From an uncultured Leucobacter sp. (GTDB lineage Bacteria; Actinomycetota; Actinomycetes; Actinomycetales; Microbacteriaceae), in the NCBI GenBank assembly GCA_937967375.1, contig CALCJF010000084.1, forward strand, positions 1 to 21,430: DNA of 21,430 nt, in the 5' to 3' direction. Below, piece after piece: positions 1 through 7,820 of the stretch. Below the pieces are notes generated by a model, which ran no database searches, had not been told where the DNA came from, and was given only the letters and a program-made list of their open reading frames with translations. A program made the position numbers and the translations under genes. How positions within the stretch are numbered: position 1 is the first letter of the stretch; every line of letters starts with the position of its first letter.

Positions 1-1
1 G

Positions 2-1492
2 CACGGCATCGTGTCTGGCATCGAGGCCATTCGTGGCGGAGCAGACCGTCGAACTTCCGGTGCACTGATCGCGCTCGCCGGCATCGCACTCGGGGTGCTG
101 TCGTTTTCGTGGCCAGTGCTCACGCTCGTGATCTTTCGCCTTGCGATCGCCGCGTGGCTGCTCTTTCTCGGCGTGCACGCACTGTTTGCGCTTTGGCGTG
201 GCCGCGGCGCAAAGGCCAAGAATACCGCCGAGACCCACGACCCCCGCCCCGCTTCCAAGATCGCCAACTGGTCTCGCACGATAGCCTCTGCGCTGGCGCT
301 AGTGCTCGCCGTTGGCGCCGCATACGGCAGTGCGCAGCTACTTGGCGGCACCCCGCTGCCAGCACCCGATGCGTTCTACACTGCACCAAACGAGGTGCCC
401 TCGCAGCGCGGCCAGCTGATTCGCACCGAGCCGCTCACGGTTGGTGTGCCCGCCGGAGCTCAAGCGTGGAAGATGCTCTACACGACGACTCGCCCCGACG
501 GCAGCCCCGCCATCTCGAGCGGCACGATCCTCGCCCCCGCCAAACGAGGCGGCGACCCCTTGCCGTTGCTCACTGTCTCGCACGGCACCACCGGCATCGT
601 CAACGGCTGTGCACCTTCGCTCAGCGCTGCCCCGTTCGCCGACGGTGCGGGCACGGCGATGCAAGAGATGGTGACCAAACACGGCTGGGTCGCCGTCACG
701 TCTGACTACACCGGCATGGGAACCGAGGGCACAGCGGAATATCTCGTTGGCGAAGCCGAAGCGCGCAATGTGCTCGACGCATCGCTCGCGGCGAGGCAGT
801 TCGCCGAGCTATCACTCACCACCGATACCGTGGTGTGGGGGCACTCACAGGGCGGGCAAGGTGCGCTCTGGACTGCACAGCTCGCAGAAGAGTACGCACC
901 CGAACTCTCAGTGTTGGGGGTCGCGGCCTTCGCACCCGCCGCCAACCTTTTCGGGCTCGCCGAGGCGAACAAGTCGAACGCAGGCGGCAAAACCGTGTCT
1001 GCCTACATCGCGAAGACCTGGAACGAGGCCTTTCCCGAGCTCGAACTCGAACAGCACCTCACCCCGGGGTCGAAGAAACCGGTAGACCGCATCTCGCAGC
1101 TCTGCTTCAACGGCAACGACGCGATCTCGGCCATTCTGCGCGGCACGCAGGTGCCAAACCAGATCTTCCCAGACAGCATGCTGCAGGGCGAGTTCGGTGA
1201 CCTGCTCAAGCAGCAGTCACCGACCGGACCGTTCGCCGGGCCCGTGCTTGTGGCCCAAGGCCTGGCTGATCCTCTTGTGCTGCCGAAACTGCAGCAGCAG
1301 TGGGTCGATGATCGTTGCGATGCGGGGATCGCGATTGACTATCGAACATTCGAGGGCCTCAGCCACGTGAGCCTGGTCGCCGCTGACTCGCCGCTCACCC
1401 CGCAGATCGTGCAGTGGACGCTCGATCGCTGGAGCGGCAAGGCCGCGCCGACTGAATGCACCACGAAGACCTACCCGCAGAAACAGAGCTAG
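2..1492 (+). CDS. Membrane-anchored secretory-type lipase / alpha-beta hydrolase, 5' end outside window
   Basis: This is a serine hydrolase of the secretory lipase (LIP-like) group, probably cleaving esters or acylglycerols outside the membrane. The triad is visible when residues are counted from the GTG at 11: nucleophile in GHSQGG (Ser279), Asp420 in QGLADP, His452 in EGLSHV. The oxyanion region is the HGTTG stretch near 191-195. Residues about 17-62 are two hydrophobic segments resembling a DUF308/HdeD repeat (LSFSWPVLTLVIF, then AAWLLFLGVHALF). A charged linker and a third membrane segment (about 91-111) follow, then the hydrolase domain from about 120. The reading frame is open to the window edge and the first residues (HGIVSGIEAIRGG) look like the middle of a DUF308 protein, so the true start probably lies upstream and GTG 11 is doubtful. 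The hydrolase call is firm; substrate is unknown. Confidence 0.85.
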   Translation, partial: HGIVSGIEAIRGGADRRTSGALIALAGIALGVLSFSWPVLTLVIFRLAIAAWLLFLGVHALFALWRGRGAKAKNTAETHDPRPASKIANWSRTIASALALVLAVGAAYGSAQLLGGTPLPAPDAFYTAPNEVPSQRGQLIRTEPLTVGVPAGAQAWKMLYTTTRPDGSPAISSGTILAPAKRGGDPLPLLTVSHGTTGIVNGCAPSLSAAPFADGAGTAMQEMVTKHGWVAVTSDYTGMGTEGTAEYLVGEAEARNVLDASLAARQFAELSLTTDTVVWGHSQGGQGALWTAQLAEEYAPELSVLGVAAFAPAANLFGLAEANKSNAGGKTVSAYIAKTWNEAFPELELEQHLTPGSKKPVDRISQLCFNGNDAISAILRGTQVPNQIFPDSMLQGEFGDLLKQQSPTGPFAGPVLVAQGLADPLVLPKLQQQWVDDRCDAGIAIDYRTFEGLSHVSLVAADSPLTPQIVQWTLDRWSGKAAPTECTTKTYPQKQS

Positions 1493-1496
1493 CGTG

Positions 1497-1521
1497 CCGA
1501 GCGATTTGCTGATCGCTACGG
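1497..1521. terminator. Hairpin between convergent genes
   Basis: AGCGAT (1500-1505) and ATCGCT (1512-1517) form a perfect 6-bp stem around a 6-nt loop. CCG (1497-1499) and CGG (1519-1521) extend it past one bulged A. It lies between the lipase stop and the lipoprotein stop and includes the latter's stop codon. There is no T-tract, so a terminator role is only suggested by position. Confidence 0.35.
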
Positions 1522-2922
1522 CGCGGCGTTCCACTCGCGCACGAACTCCTTTGCCGACGGGTGCTCGTCGTACCCGATGTCGTCGAGACTGAGCGTCGGC
1601 TTCGCGGTCGCGCACAGCGCTGACCCAGACACGGTGCTGACACAGGTCCACTGCCCGGTAGCGGCGACCGACTTGAGCGGGGCCGCATACTTCTGCAGGC
1701 TGTTCTCGCCCACCGAATCAGAGATAGAGAGCTCAACGCGGTCGCGTGCGATACTCACATACTGAGCACCGGGCTCGCCGAGCAGTCGCCGCGCGTTCGC
1801 AATCTGATCCGAGAGCGCTCTCGGCTCCGCGTAGACGCTGAGCATCTCATCGCCGACGTTGTTCGCGGGCTCTCCTGGAAACGCTCCCGTCGGATGAACG
1901 AAGATTGCGAGAGTGTCGAATGTTCTGCCCTGCGGAAGGCGCGAGAGCTCGTCAGCAAGCAACTGCGCGTCTTCGGGCGAAGCGACCGCGATCTGCAGCA
2001 CCTCGTCGTTGGTCCAACTCGTCTGCACCAGCCCGATCGCTTCGTCGCTGAGCGCCGCGAGCATGGTTCGGGCGGCATCTCCGTTAGAACCGTCGGCGAC
2101 GCCGAGCATGTCGCTACTCACGGTGAGCTGCAGCTGCGATCCGGTGAGCGCGTAGCGCGCGAAGCTGCGCGCGTCTTCTACGTCTTGCTCACGCTGCACG
2201 CGAAGCTCGAAGCTTTCGGGAGTGGCCTGCAACGCAGTCGCCCCATACTGTGCTGCCCCCGTCCAAACGCGCTCGGCGTACATGAGCCACCCGCCGGGCG
2301 CACCGTCGAGCGAAATCGCGCCATCGCTTGAACTCAGTTCGAGGTCGGTGATCTGGGCAGGAAGGGGGGCGAGCATCTCGGGAAGGGCGGCGGCAAGTTC
2401 GAACACTGCCGTTGGATCCTCTGCGGTCATCAGTAGCGACCTGCCCGCGTCGAACTCGACGGACCCAACCCTCGGGTCATCTCTCAGGCTCAGCCCGAAC
2501 GCAAGGTAGGCCTCGCGAGCGCTCTGTTTCTCGGACACCGGAAACTGCACACCGTCACTGATCACGCCGACCGAAACGCTACCGCCGCGGTGGCTCGAGC
2601 TGAACTTCGCGAGTCGTTCGATAAGCGCACGAAGATCGGCTTCGTCGAGCCCCTCTTTGGCAATAATGTCTCCGCTTACTCCACCCACCCAGGGCAGATC
2701 GTTCGCAACCCGCAGATCCATCGACTCGATCGCGGGGTCTTCGGCAAACGCACGCTCGAGATCTTGCCTACTGGCACTGCCCGCGTTCACGCTGCCGCAG
2801 GCGCTGAGCAGCAGCGCTGCAACGATAACTCCGCTCGCGGCGGCAACTCGAGCCGCAAACGGTTGACGAGCATTGCGAGTAGCACGGGCGCTCCACCACG
2901 CCTTGAAGATTCGGGGGGTCAT
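1516..2922 (-). CDS. Putative lipoprotein of unknown function
   Basis: I do not recognise this 468-residue protein. It has a basic N-terminus, a hydrophobic core at about 28-40 and a lipobox LLSAC with the lipidated cysteine at residue 42, so it should be exported and anchored to the outer face of the membrane. The rest is soluble, alternating beta-rich stretches with acidic and alanine-rich helices. Two segments of similar flavour (around 92-123 and 310-345) hint at an internal duplication, but I cannot prove it by eye. A cysteine pair near the C-terminus (Cys427 and Cys437) could form a disulfide. ATG at 2922 is chosen because a TAGCGT box sits exactly six bases before it. The gene stands alone, convergent with the lipase and divergent from nothing; the downstream DsbA-type gene lies on the same strand but upstream of it, about 50 bp away. 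Confidence 0.8.
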   Translation of the reverse strand: MTPRIFKAWWSARATRNARQPFAARVAAASGVIVAALLLSACGSVNAGSASRQDLERAFAEDPAIESMDLRVANDLPWVGGVSGDIIAKEGLDEADLRALIERLAKFSSSHRGGSVSVGVISDGVQFPVSEKQSAREAYLAFGLSLRDDPRVGSVEFDAGRSLLMTAEDPTAVFELAAALPEMLAPLPAQITDLELSSSDGAISLDGAPGGWLMYAERVWTGAAQYGATALQATPESFELRVQREQDVEDARSFARYALTGSQLQLTVSSDMLGVADGSNGDAARTMLAALSDEAIGLVQTSWTNDEVLQIAVASPEDAQLLADELSRLPQGRTFDTLAIFVHPTGAFPGEPANNVGDEMLSVYAEPRALSDQIANARRLLGEPGAQYVSIARDRVELSISDSVGENSLQKYAAPLKSVAATGQWTCVSTVSGSALCATAKPTLSLDDIGYDEHPSAKEFVREWNAAP

Positions 2923-2928
2923 ACGACC

Positions 2929-2934
2929 ACGCTA
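2929..2934 (-). promoter_or_regulatory. Putative -10 box of a leaderless promoter (lipoprotein gene)
   Basis: On the minus strand TAGCGT is followed by six bases (GGTCGT) and then ATG. This TANNNT-N6-ATG spacing places the transcription start at or next to the start codon. No Shine-Dalgarno sequence is visible. Confidence 0.4.
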
Positions 2935-2974
2935 CCCCGGGCCACCGACGTATCGGAATCGCCCTGAGATAGCG

Positions 2975-3664
2975 CTAGGCAAACTCGCGGCGAACCACCT
3001 CGTGAAGCGCGCCCGCGAACACCTCTGCCGTCTGCGCGCCAGATACCCGGTATTTCCCGTTGATCAGCGCAAACGGCACGCCGCTGGCTCCGAGCATTTG
3101 GCCGCGGGCGTGGTCGGCAGATACCGCCTCGTCCCAGCGGCTCTCGAATCCCGCCTCCGCGGCTGCGAGCGCCTCTTCTGGGTCGAGCCCAACCTCGGCA
3201 GCAAGACGTGCCAGCGTCGACGGCTCAGAAAGATCGAGGCACTCGGTGAAGTACGCGGTGAAGAGTCGCTCGAGCATCTGCTCGCCGATCCCTCTCTGCT
3301 GCCCCAGCTGAAAGACCCGGTGCGCACGCCGCGTATTCACGAGCTGCAGCCGATCGAACTTCAGTTGTACGCCCTCGCTTGCCGCCAGCTTCTGAAGCTC
3401 GGGCAGCATGCGCGCGGAATGTTCGAGCGGCGCGCCCTCGTAGCGCTGCAGATATTCGGCCTCAGACCCGTTGAAGCGGTCGGCGATGCTCGGCGCAAGC
3501 TCGAAGCTGTGGTGTGTGACGGTTACGGGAATGTCGGGCTGATCCCCCGCAAACATCTCGACCGCGCGCTCAAGTCGGCGCTTGCCGAGAAAACACCACG
3601 GGCATCGCACATCAAACCAGACGTCCACAAGGATCGCCCGAACCGGTGCAGCACCATCGCTCAT
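2975..3664 (-). CDS. DsbA family oxidoreductase, FrnE-like
   Basis: This is a thioredoxin-fold protein of the DsbA / 2-hydroxychromene-2-carboxylate isomerase group, closest in style to FrnE. It opens with a beta-strand (VDVWFDVRCPWCFLG) carrying the redox motif CPWC at residues 21-24. A helical insertion occupies about 60-185, and the cis-proline loop GVPFALINGKY follows at about 195-205. At 229 residues it is full length for the family. There is no signal peptide, so it is cytoplasmic. Such proteins act as disulfide isomerases or oxidoreductases, sometimes in oxidative stress. It follows rsmA on the same strand after 67 bp and may be co-transcribed. No clear Shine-Dalgarno sequence precedes the ATG at 3664; a GTG twelve codons in would also keep the whole fold. 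Confidence 0.85.
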   Translation of the reverse strand: MSDGAAPVRAILVDVWFDVRCPWCFLGKRRLERAVEMFAGDQPDIPVTVTHHSFELAPSIADRFNGSEAEYLQRYEGAPLEHSARMLPELQKLAASEGVQLKFDRLQLVNTRRAHRVFQLGQQRGIGEQMLERLFTAYFTECLDLSEPSTLARLAAEVGLDPEEALAAAEAGFESRWDEAVSADHARGQMLGASGVPFALINGKYRVSGAQTAEVFAGALHEVVRREFA

Positions 3665-3731
3665 GTGAGTTGCAACGCACGGGGCGACCCGAGTATTCCT
3701 TGCAAGCGCGCTGCGCCGGTCAGTGCCGGTG

Positions 3732-4631
3732 TCAGGCGGTGACAGCTCTCGCGATGCTCAGAAATTGACCGATGTCGAGCTGTTCGGCTCGAAGCGTGGG
3801 ATCGACGCCAGCCTGTGCGATGGCGAGACTTGCCGCCTCAGCGCTCGTTGGGATGCCAAGCACACCCTGCAACGACTGGCGCAGCATCTTGCGGCGACCG
3901 GCGAACGCAGCGTTCACAAGTTCAAACGTGGCGCGACGCTCGGCTTCTGTGCCCATGCGCTCCTCGGCGCGCGTGAATGCGACAAGGTTCGAATCGACGC
4001 CCGGAACCGGCCAGAAGATGCGCCGGCTCACCGTGCCGGCGATGTGCCAGGCCCCGTACCAGGCGGCCTTCGCGCTCGGCGCGCCGTACTCCTTCGAACC
4101 GGGAGGCGCGGCGATGCGATTGCCCACCTCTGCCTGCACCATCACCAACGCTGAGCGCAGTTCGGGCAGCAGCTCAAGCAGGTGCATCAGAATCGGCACC
4201 GAGACGTTGTAGGGCAGGTTGGCAACGAGTCGCTGCGGCGCAAGCCAGGTGTCGGGGTCGGTGAGCTGGCCGAGCGTCACGTCGAGCGCGTCTGAGCGCA
4301 CGACGCGCAGACGCCCCTCAGCCGCGACCTCGGGCTGCATCGCTGCAACGGTGCTCGGCAGCTCAGCCGCGAGCCGGTGGTCGATCTCGATCGCGGTGAC
4401 GCTCGCGCCGACTTCGGTGAGCCCGAGGGTCAGTGAGCCGAGTCCAGGCCCGACCTCGACGACCCTGTCTCCGGCCTCTACGCCGGCGAGGCGCACGATC
4501 TTGCGCACTGTGTTCGGGTCGATCACGAAGTTCTGCCCGAGCTTCTTCGTCGGGGTGACATCGAGTCGCTCTGCGAGCTCACGCACTTCGAGCGGACCAA
4601 GCAGCCGGGGCCCCGAATCCTGCTCACTCAT
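3732..4631 (-). CDS. rsmA: 16S rRNA (adenine1518-N6/adenine1519-N6)-dimethyltransferase RsmA (KsgA)
   Basis: RsmA dimethylates two adjacent adenines in the 3' hairpin of 16S rRNA during late small-subunit assembly, using S-adenosylmethionine. The 299-residue protein has the family hallmarks in order: LGQNF at 31-35, the SAM-binding EVGPGLGSLT at 59-68, the acidic ribose-binding residue in AIEID (Glu82), SDALD near 113-117, and catalytic motif IV NLPYNV at 138-143. The C-terminal helical domain with RRKMLRQSL follows. Its ATG at 4631 lies inside the end of tatD (8-bp overlap with the tatD TGA at 4624-4626), so translation is probably coupled and both are read from the metG promoter. Confidence 0.96.
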   Translation of the reverse strand: MSEQDSGPRLLGPLEVRELAERLDVTPTKKLGQNFVIDPNTVRKIVRLAGVEAGDRVVEVGPGLGSLTLGLTEVGASVTAIEIDHRLAAELPSTVAAMQPEVAAEGRLRVVRSDALDVTLGQLTDPDTWLAPQRLVANLPYNVSVPILMHLLELLPELRSALVMVQAEVGNRIAAPPGSKEYGAPSAKAAWYGAWHIAGTVSRRIFWPVPGVDSNLVAFTRAEERMGTEAERRATFELVNAAFAGRRKMLRQSLQGVLGIPTSAEAASLAIAQAGVDPTLRAEQLDIGQFLSIARAVTA

Positions 4632-5526
4632 CAGCGGTCGTTTCCCAACTGCCGTAGACCTTCTCGGTGTTCGCTGCGAGGCGAGCGCACAACTCGTCGA
4701 GCGGCTCTCCGAGCGCCTCGGCCATGCGGCGAACGGTGTGAGGCATGAGGTACGGCGAGTTCGGGCGACCCCGGAATGGCTCGGGCGTCAGAAACGGAGC
4801 GTCGGTCTCGATGAGCACGAGCTCGGGTTTGGCGACCGCGAGCGCGTCGCGCAGACCCTGCGCGTTCTTGAACGTCGAGGTGCCAGAGAACGACATGTAC
4901 CAGCCGTGATCGTTGCAGATCTTCGCGAGCTCGGCATCACCAGAGAAGCAGTGAAACACGGTGCGCTCGGGGGCGCCGATGCGGGTGAGTGTCGACACGA
5001 CGGCATCGTGCGCGTCACGGTCGTGGATCTGCAGCGCGAGCCCGTTACCCTTTGCAATGTCGATGTGCGCCTCGAACGATTCGATCTGGGCGTCGCGCCC
5101 GTCTTCTCCGGTGCGAAAGAAGTCGAGGCCGGTCTCGCCGACGGCGCGCACGCGCGGTTGCGAGGCGAGGCGCGAGATCTCTGAGAGGTGCGCGCTCAGC
5201 AGCCCCTGCGCGAAGAGTTTCGGAGCTTCGTTCGGGTGCAGTGCGACAGCTGCGAGCACGCGGGGGTCGCTCGCCGCCATCTCGGCGCTCCAGCGGCTCG
5301 TCTCGAGGTCGGTGCCCACCTGCACCACGCCCGCAACGCCAACCCGCTCGGCCCGCTCGAGCGAGTCGCGCGGGTCGAGCACCTCGAGCCCGTCTTCGAA
5401 CTCGAGGTGGGTGTGGTTGTCGTAGATGGGCACGGGCAACGGCTCCGGCAGCGGAGGGCGCGTCAGGTCGCGCTCACCCGCAGCCCGTTTTCGAATGCCG
5501 CCGGGGGGAACTGTTTCGGCAGACAT
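4624..5526 (-). CDS. tatD: TatD family metal-dependent deoxyribonuclease
   Basis: TatD proteins are TIM-barrel metallohydrolases with 3'-5' exonuclease activity on DNA, linked to DNA repair or fragmentation. All expected metal ligands are present: His38 and His40 in DNHTHLE, Glu131 in VGETGLDF, His168 in LQIHDR, His192 in VFHCFSG and Asp242 in IETDAPFL. The barrel is preceded by about 30 Pro/Arg-rich residues not typical of E. coli TatD. At 300 residues the protein is slightly long because of that extension. Its ATG at 5526-5524 directly abuts the metG TAG (5529-5527) with no intervening base, and it overlaps rsmA downstream, so it is the middle gene of a tight operon. Confidence 0.93.
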   Translation of the reverse strand: MSAETVPPGGIRKRAAGERDLTRPPLPEPLPVPIYDNHTHLEFEDGLEVLDPRDSLERAERVGVAGVVQVGTDLETSRWSAEMAASDPRVLAAVALHPNEAPKLFAQGLLSAHLSEISRLASQPRVRAVGETGLDFFRTGEDGRDAQIESFEAHIDIAKGNGLALQIHDRDAHDAVVSTLTRIGAPERTVFHCFSGDAELAKICNDHGWYMSFSGTSTFKNAQGLRDALAVAKPELVLIETDAPFLTPEPFRGRPNSPYLMPHTVRRMAEALGEPLDELCARLAANTEKVYGSWETTADE

Positions 5527-7155
5527 CTACTTGCTCTCGTTTTCACTCTCAACGCGCGGGAAAAGCACGGCGAGAGGCTGCTGCGGGGTGCCCGCGGGCA
5601 GACGCCCCCACTGACCGGCCGACCGCAGCGGCTGCGCCGCGAGCGCACCGATCGCGTCTTCAGCACCGAGTGCCGCCCACAGCTTCGCCGTGGCGAGCGG
5701 GATCACGGGGTGCAGCAGCTCTGCGAGGGCACGCAGGCCCTCGGTTGCGGTGGCGAGCACAGTCGCCAGGCGATCCTGCTGCGCCTCGTCCTTCGCAAGC
5801 GCCCAGGGCTGCTGCTCCTGCACGTAGCCGTTCAGCGCGTCGACGAGCTGCCAGATCGCGGCGATGGCCTCGTGCACCGCGAAGCGCTCGATGTGCTCGT
5901 CTGCGGCTGCGGTGACCGCGGCTGCGAGTTCGCGGATCGCGCGATCCTCGTCAGAGATTTCGCTTTCGACTGCACCGGGCATGACGCTGCCGAAGTACTT
6001 CGCGTTCATGGCGACCACGCGACTCGCTAGGTTGCCGAAGCCGTTCGCGAGCTCGGCGTGATAGCGCGCGTGCAGATCTTCCCAGCTGAACGAGCCGTCG
6101 TGACCGAACGAGATGGCGCGCATGAAGTAGTAGCGAAACGCATCGCTGCCAAAGGTGTCGGTGATCTCGTTCGGCGCAATGCCGGTGAGCTTCGACTTCG
6201 ACATCTTCTCGCCGCCGACGAGCAGCCACCCATGGGCGAACACGTGCTCGGGCACCTCGACGCCCGCAGCCATCAGCATTGCGGGCCAGATCACCGCGTG
6301 AAAACGCAGAATGTCCTTGCCGACGATGTGGGTGGCCGGCCAGCGGCGAGCGAACTGCTCGTCGTCAGAGCCGTAGCCGATCGCGGTCGCGTAGTTGAGC
6401 AGGGCGTCAAACCAGACGTAGGTGACGTGCGAGCTGTCCCACGGAATCGGAATGCCCCAGTCGAACGAGGTGCGCGAGATCGACAGGTCTTCGAGACCCT
6501 GCTGCACGAAGGCGATGACCTCGTTGCGCGCGCTCGCGGGCTGCACGAAATCGGGGCGCTCTTCGTAGAGCGCGAGCAGGCGGTCTTGAAACGCGCTCAT
6601 CTTGAAGAAGTAGTTCTTCTCTTGCAGCAGCTCGAGCGGCTTCGAGTGGATCGCGCAGACCTTCTCGCCCTCGAAGGCGCCCGTGCCGTCGACGATCTCG
6701 CTCTTCGGCTTGAACTCCTCGCAGCCCACGCAGTAGAGCGCTTCGAATTCGCCCGCGTAAATGTGGCCCTCGTCGTAGAGCTTCTGCAGAAACTTCGCGA
6801 CGCCCTCTTCGTGGCGAGCATCGGTCGTGCGAATGAAGTCGTCGTTCGAGATGTTGATCGTGTCGATCAGGGGGCGCCAGGCGCTCTCGACGAGCCGATC
6901 TGCCCACTCCTTCGGGGTGACGCCGTTCGCGGTCGCGGTGCGCAGAATCTTCTGGCCGTGCTCGTCGGTACCCGTCAGAGACCAGGTGTCGTCGCCCGAC
7001 TGGCGGTGCCAGCGCGCAAGCACGTCTGTCGCGACCTCAGTGTAGGCGTGCCCGATGTGCGGGGCATCGTTCACGTAGAAGATCGGGGTCGTGATGAAGA
7101 ACGACTTGTTCGGTACGTTCGCAGCGTTCTCGTCGCGCGTCAGGCTCTCGGGCAT
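5527..7155 (-). CDS. metG: Methionine--tRNA ligase
   Basis: MetG charges tRNA-Met and initiator tRNA with methionine and is essential. This 542-residue class I synthetase has HIGH at 33-36 and KMSKS at 317-321. A single zinc knuckle is seen as CVGC (142-145) paired with CAIH (167-170). The WFDALLNY and HAVIWPAML stretches are typical of the catalytic domain, and an anticodon-binding helical bundle follows from about 370. It lacks the C-terminal tRNA-binding EMAP-like domain of longer MetRS forms. ATG 7155 is supported by a TAGAAT box seven bases upstream. It is the first gene of metG-tatD-rsmA. The 134-bp upstream gap is too short for a T-box and I see no such structure. Confidence 0.97.
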   Translation of the reverse strand: MPESLTRDENAANVPNKSFFITTPIFYVNDAPHIGHAYTEVATDVLARWHRQSGDDTWSLTGTDEHGQKILRTATANGVTPKEWADRLVESAWRPLIDTINISNDDFIRTTDARHEEGVAKFLQKLYDEGHIYAGEFEALYCVGCEEFKPKSEIVDGTGAFEGEKVCAIHSKPLELLQEKNYFFKMSAFQDRLLALYEERPDFVQPASARNEVIAFVQQGLEDLSISRTSFDWGIPIPWDSSHVTYVWFDALLNYATAIGYGSDDEQFARRWPATHIVGKDILRFHAVIWPAMLMAAGVEVPEHVFAHGWLLVGGEKMSKSKLTGIAPNEITDTFGSDAFRYYFMRAISFGHDGSFSWEDLHARYHAELANGFGNLASRVVAMNAKYFGSVMPGAVESEISDEDRAIRELAAAVTAAADEHIERFAVHEAIAAIWQLVDALNGYVQEQQPWALAKDEAQQDRLATVLATATEGLRALAELLHPVIPLATAKLWAALGAEDAIGALAAQPLRSAGQWGRLPAGTPQQPLAVLFPRVESENESK

Positions 7156-7162
7156 GATCTCT

Positions 7163-7168
7163 ATTCTA
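7163..7168 (-). promoter_or_regulatory. Putative -10 box of metG operon (leaderless type)
   Basis: TAGAAT on the minus strand is followed by AGAGATC and the metG ATG, a seven-base spacing. This predicts a transcript starting at or very near the start codon for metG-tatD-rsmA. No convincing -35 hexamer is seen. Confidence 0.45.
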
Positions 7169-7239
7169 TGGCCGCTTCACAGAACCCTCACCCGTATTAC
7201 ACGAAGCCAACGGCGACGCCGGGCATCAAAGCAAGTTGG

Positions 7240-7280
7240 CACTAGATGCTGCCTGAACAGCGCCGAGACAACGTCTAGTG
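7240..7280 (-). terminator. Weak inverted repeat downstream of the osmC-like gene
   Basis: CACTAGA (7240-7246) and TCTAGTG (7274-7280) are perfect 7-bp complementary arms with a 27-nt loop. The structure begins 10 bp after the OsmC-type stop codon. It may terminate that transcript before metG, but the loop is long and the T-rich tail is poor. Confidence 0.3.
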
Positions 7281-7289
7281 TCCATCTGC

Positions 7290-7775
7290 TTACGAGTCAG
7301 CGACGAGGATCGTCGGCTCGTGCTTCACCGAAAAGTTCACCGAGTTCGCGATGAAACACGCAGCGTAGGCTTCGGCGTGCGCTGCCCGGGCCGCCTCGAC
7401 CATGGACTCTTCGGTGACCGTCACGACCGGGTGCAGCACGACCTCGGTGAACCGCCCGCCGACACCCTCCTGCACCATCGTGCCCGTCGCGGTGTCGGTG
7501 TAGGCGGTGACGACCACGCCCGCGCGCACCGCCATGTGCAAATACGACAGCATGTGGCACTGCGAGAGGGCGGTGACCAGCAGGTCTTCGGGGTTCCAGC
7601 GCTCGGCGTCGCCGTGAAAGGTGCGGTCAGCAGACGCCTCGATCTCGTGTGCCTTACCCTCGGCTCGCACGACGAGCTGCCTCCCGTACTCGCGGTACCC
7701 GCTCGTGCCGGTGCCGCGGTTGCCCAGCCACTCGATTTCGACCCTGTACTGATGTTCCCCTGACGCTGCGCTCAT
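7290..7775 (-). CDS. OsmC family protein (OsmC/Ohr-type peroxiredoxin-like)
   Basis: OsmC/Ohr proteins are small dimeric thiol peroxidases that reduce organic hydroperoxides with a reactive cysteine pair. In this 161-residue protein the first cysteine sits in the family motif ALSQCHMLSYLH (Cys73). The second is in AYAACFIANSV (Cys140), so both active-site thiols are present. The EWNPEDLLVTAL-like stretch just before Cys73 is also typical, although the residue before WNPED here is Arg. It probably belongs to the general OsmC branch rather than to classical Ohr; I cannot settle the substrate. It is transcribed divergently from the YdeI-like gene across only 45 bp, with a TAGGGT box six bases before its ATG. 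Confidence 0.88.
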   Translation of the reverse strand: MSAASGEHQYRVEIEWLGNRGTGTSGYREYGRQLVVRAEGKAHEIEASADRTFHGDAERWNPEDLLVTALSQCHMLSYLHMAVRAGVVVTAYTDTATGTMVQEGVGGRFTEVVLHPVVTVTEESMVEAARAAHAEAYAACFIANSVNFSVKHEPTILVADS

Positions 7776-7781
7776 ACCGAA

Positions 7782-7787
7782 ACCCTA
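7782..7787 (-). promoter_or_regulatory. Putative -10 box of leaderless promoter (osmC-like gene)
   Basis: Minus-strand TAGGGT followed by TTCGGT and ATG at 7775 gives TANNNT-N6-ATG. It shares the 45-bp intergenic space with the divergent promoter at 7809-7814. Confidence 0.4.
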
Positions 7788-7808
7788 TAGTGCCATGCAC
7801 GACCGCAA

Positions 7809-7814
7809 TACGAT
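7809..7814 (+). promoter_or_regulatory. Putative -10 box of leaderless promoter (ydeI-like gene)
   Basis: TACGAT is followed by TGGGGC and ATG at 7821, again a six-base spacing. The purine-rich TGGGG is too close to the ATG to work as a ribosome-binding site, which favours a leaderless transcript. Confidence 0.4.
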
Positions 7815-7820
7815 TGGGGC

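Noticed and set aside
6058..7245. Long open frame of 395 codons on the plus strand, opposite metG
   Set aside because: Antisense of the certain metG coding region; composition is typical of a shadow frame.
7168..7245. Small 25-codon plus-strand ORF in the metG-osmC intergenic region
   Set aside because: No ribosome-binding site or promoter before its ATG, which overlaps the proposed metG -10 box; no recognisable product.
7156..7289. T-box riboswitch or other leader upstream of metG
   Set aside because: The gap is only 134 bp, no T-box sequence or specifier stem is visible, and the -10 box is right at the start codon.
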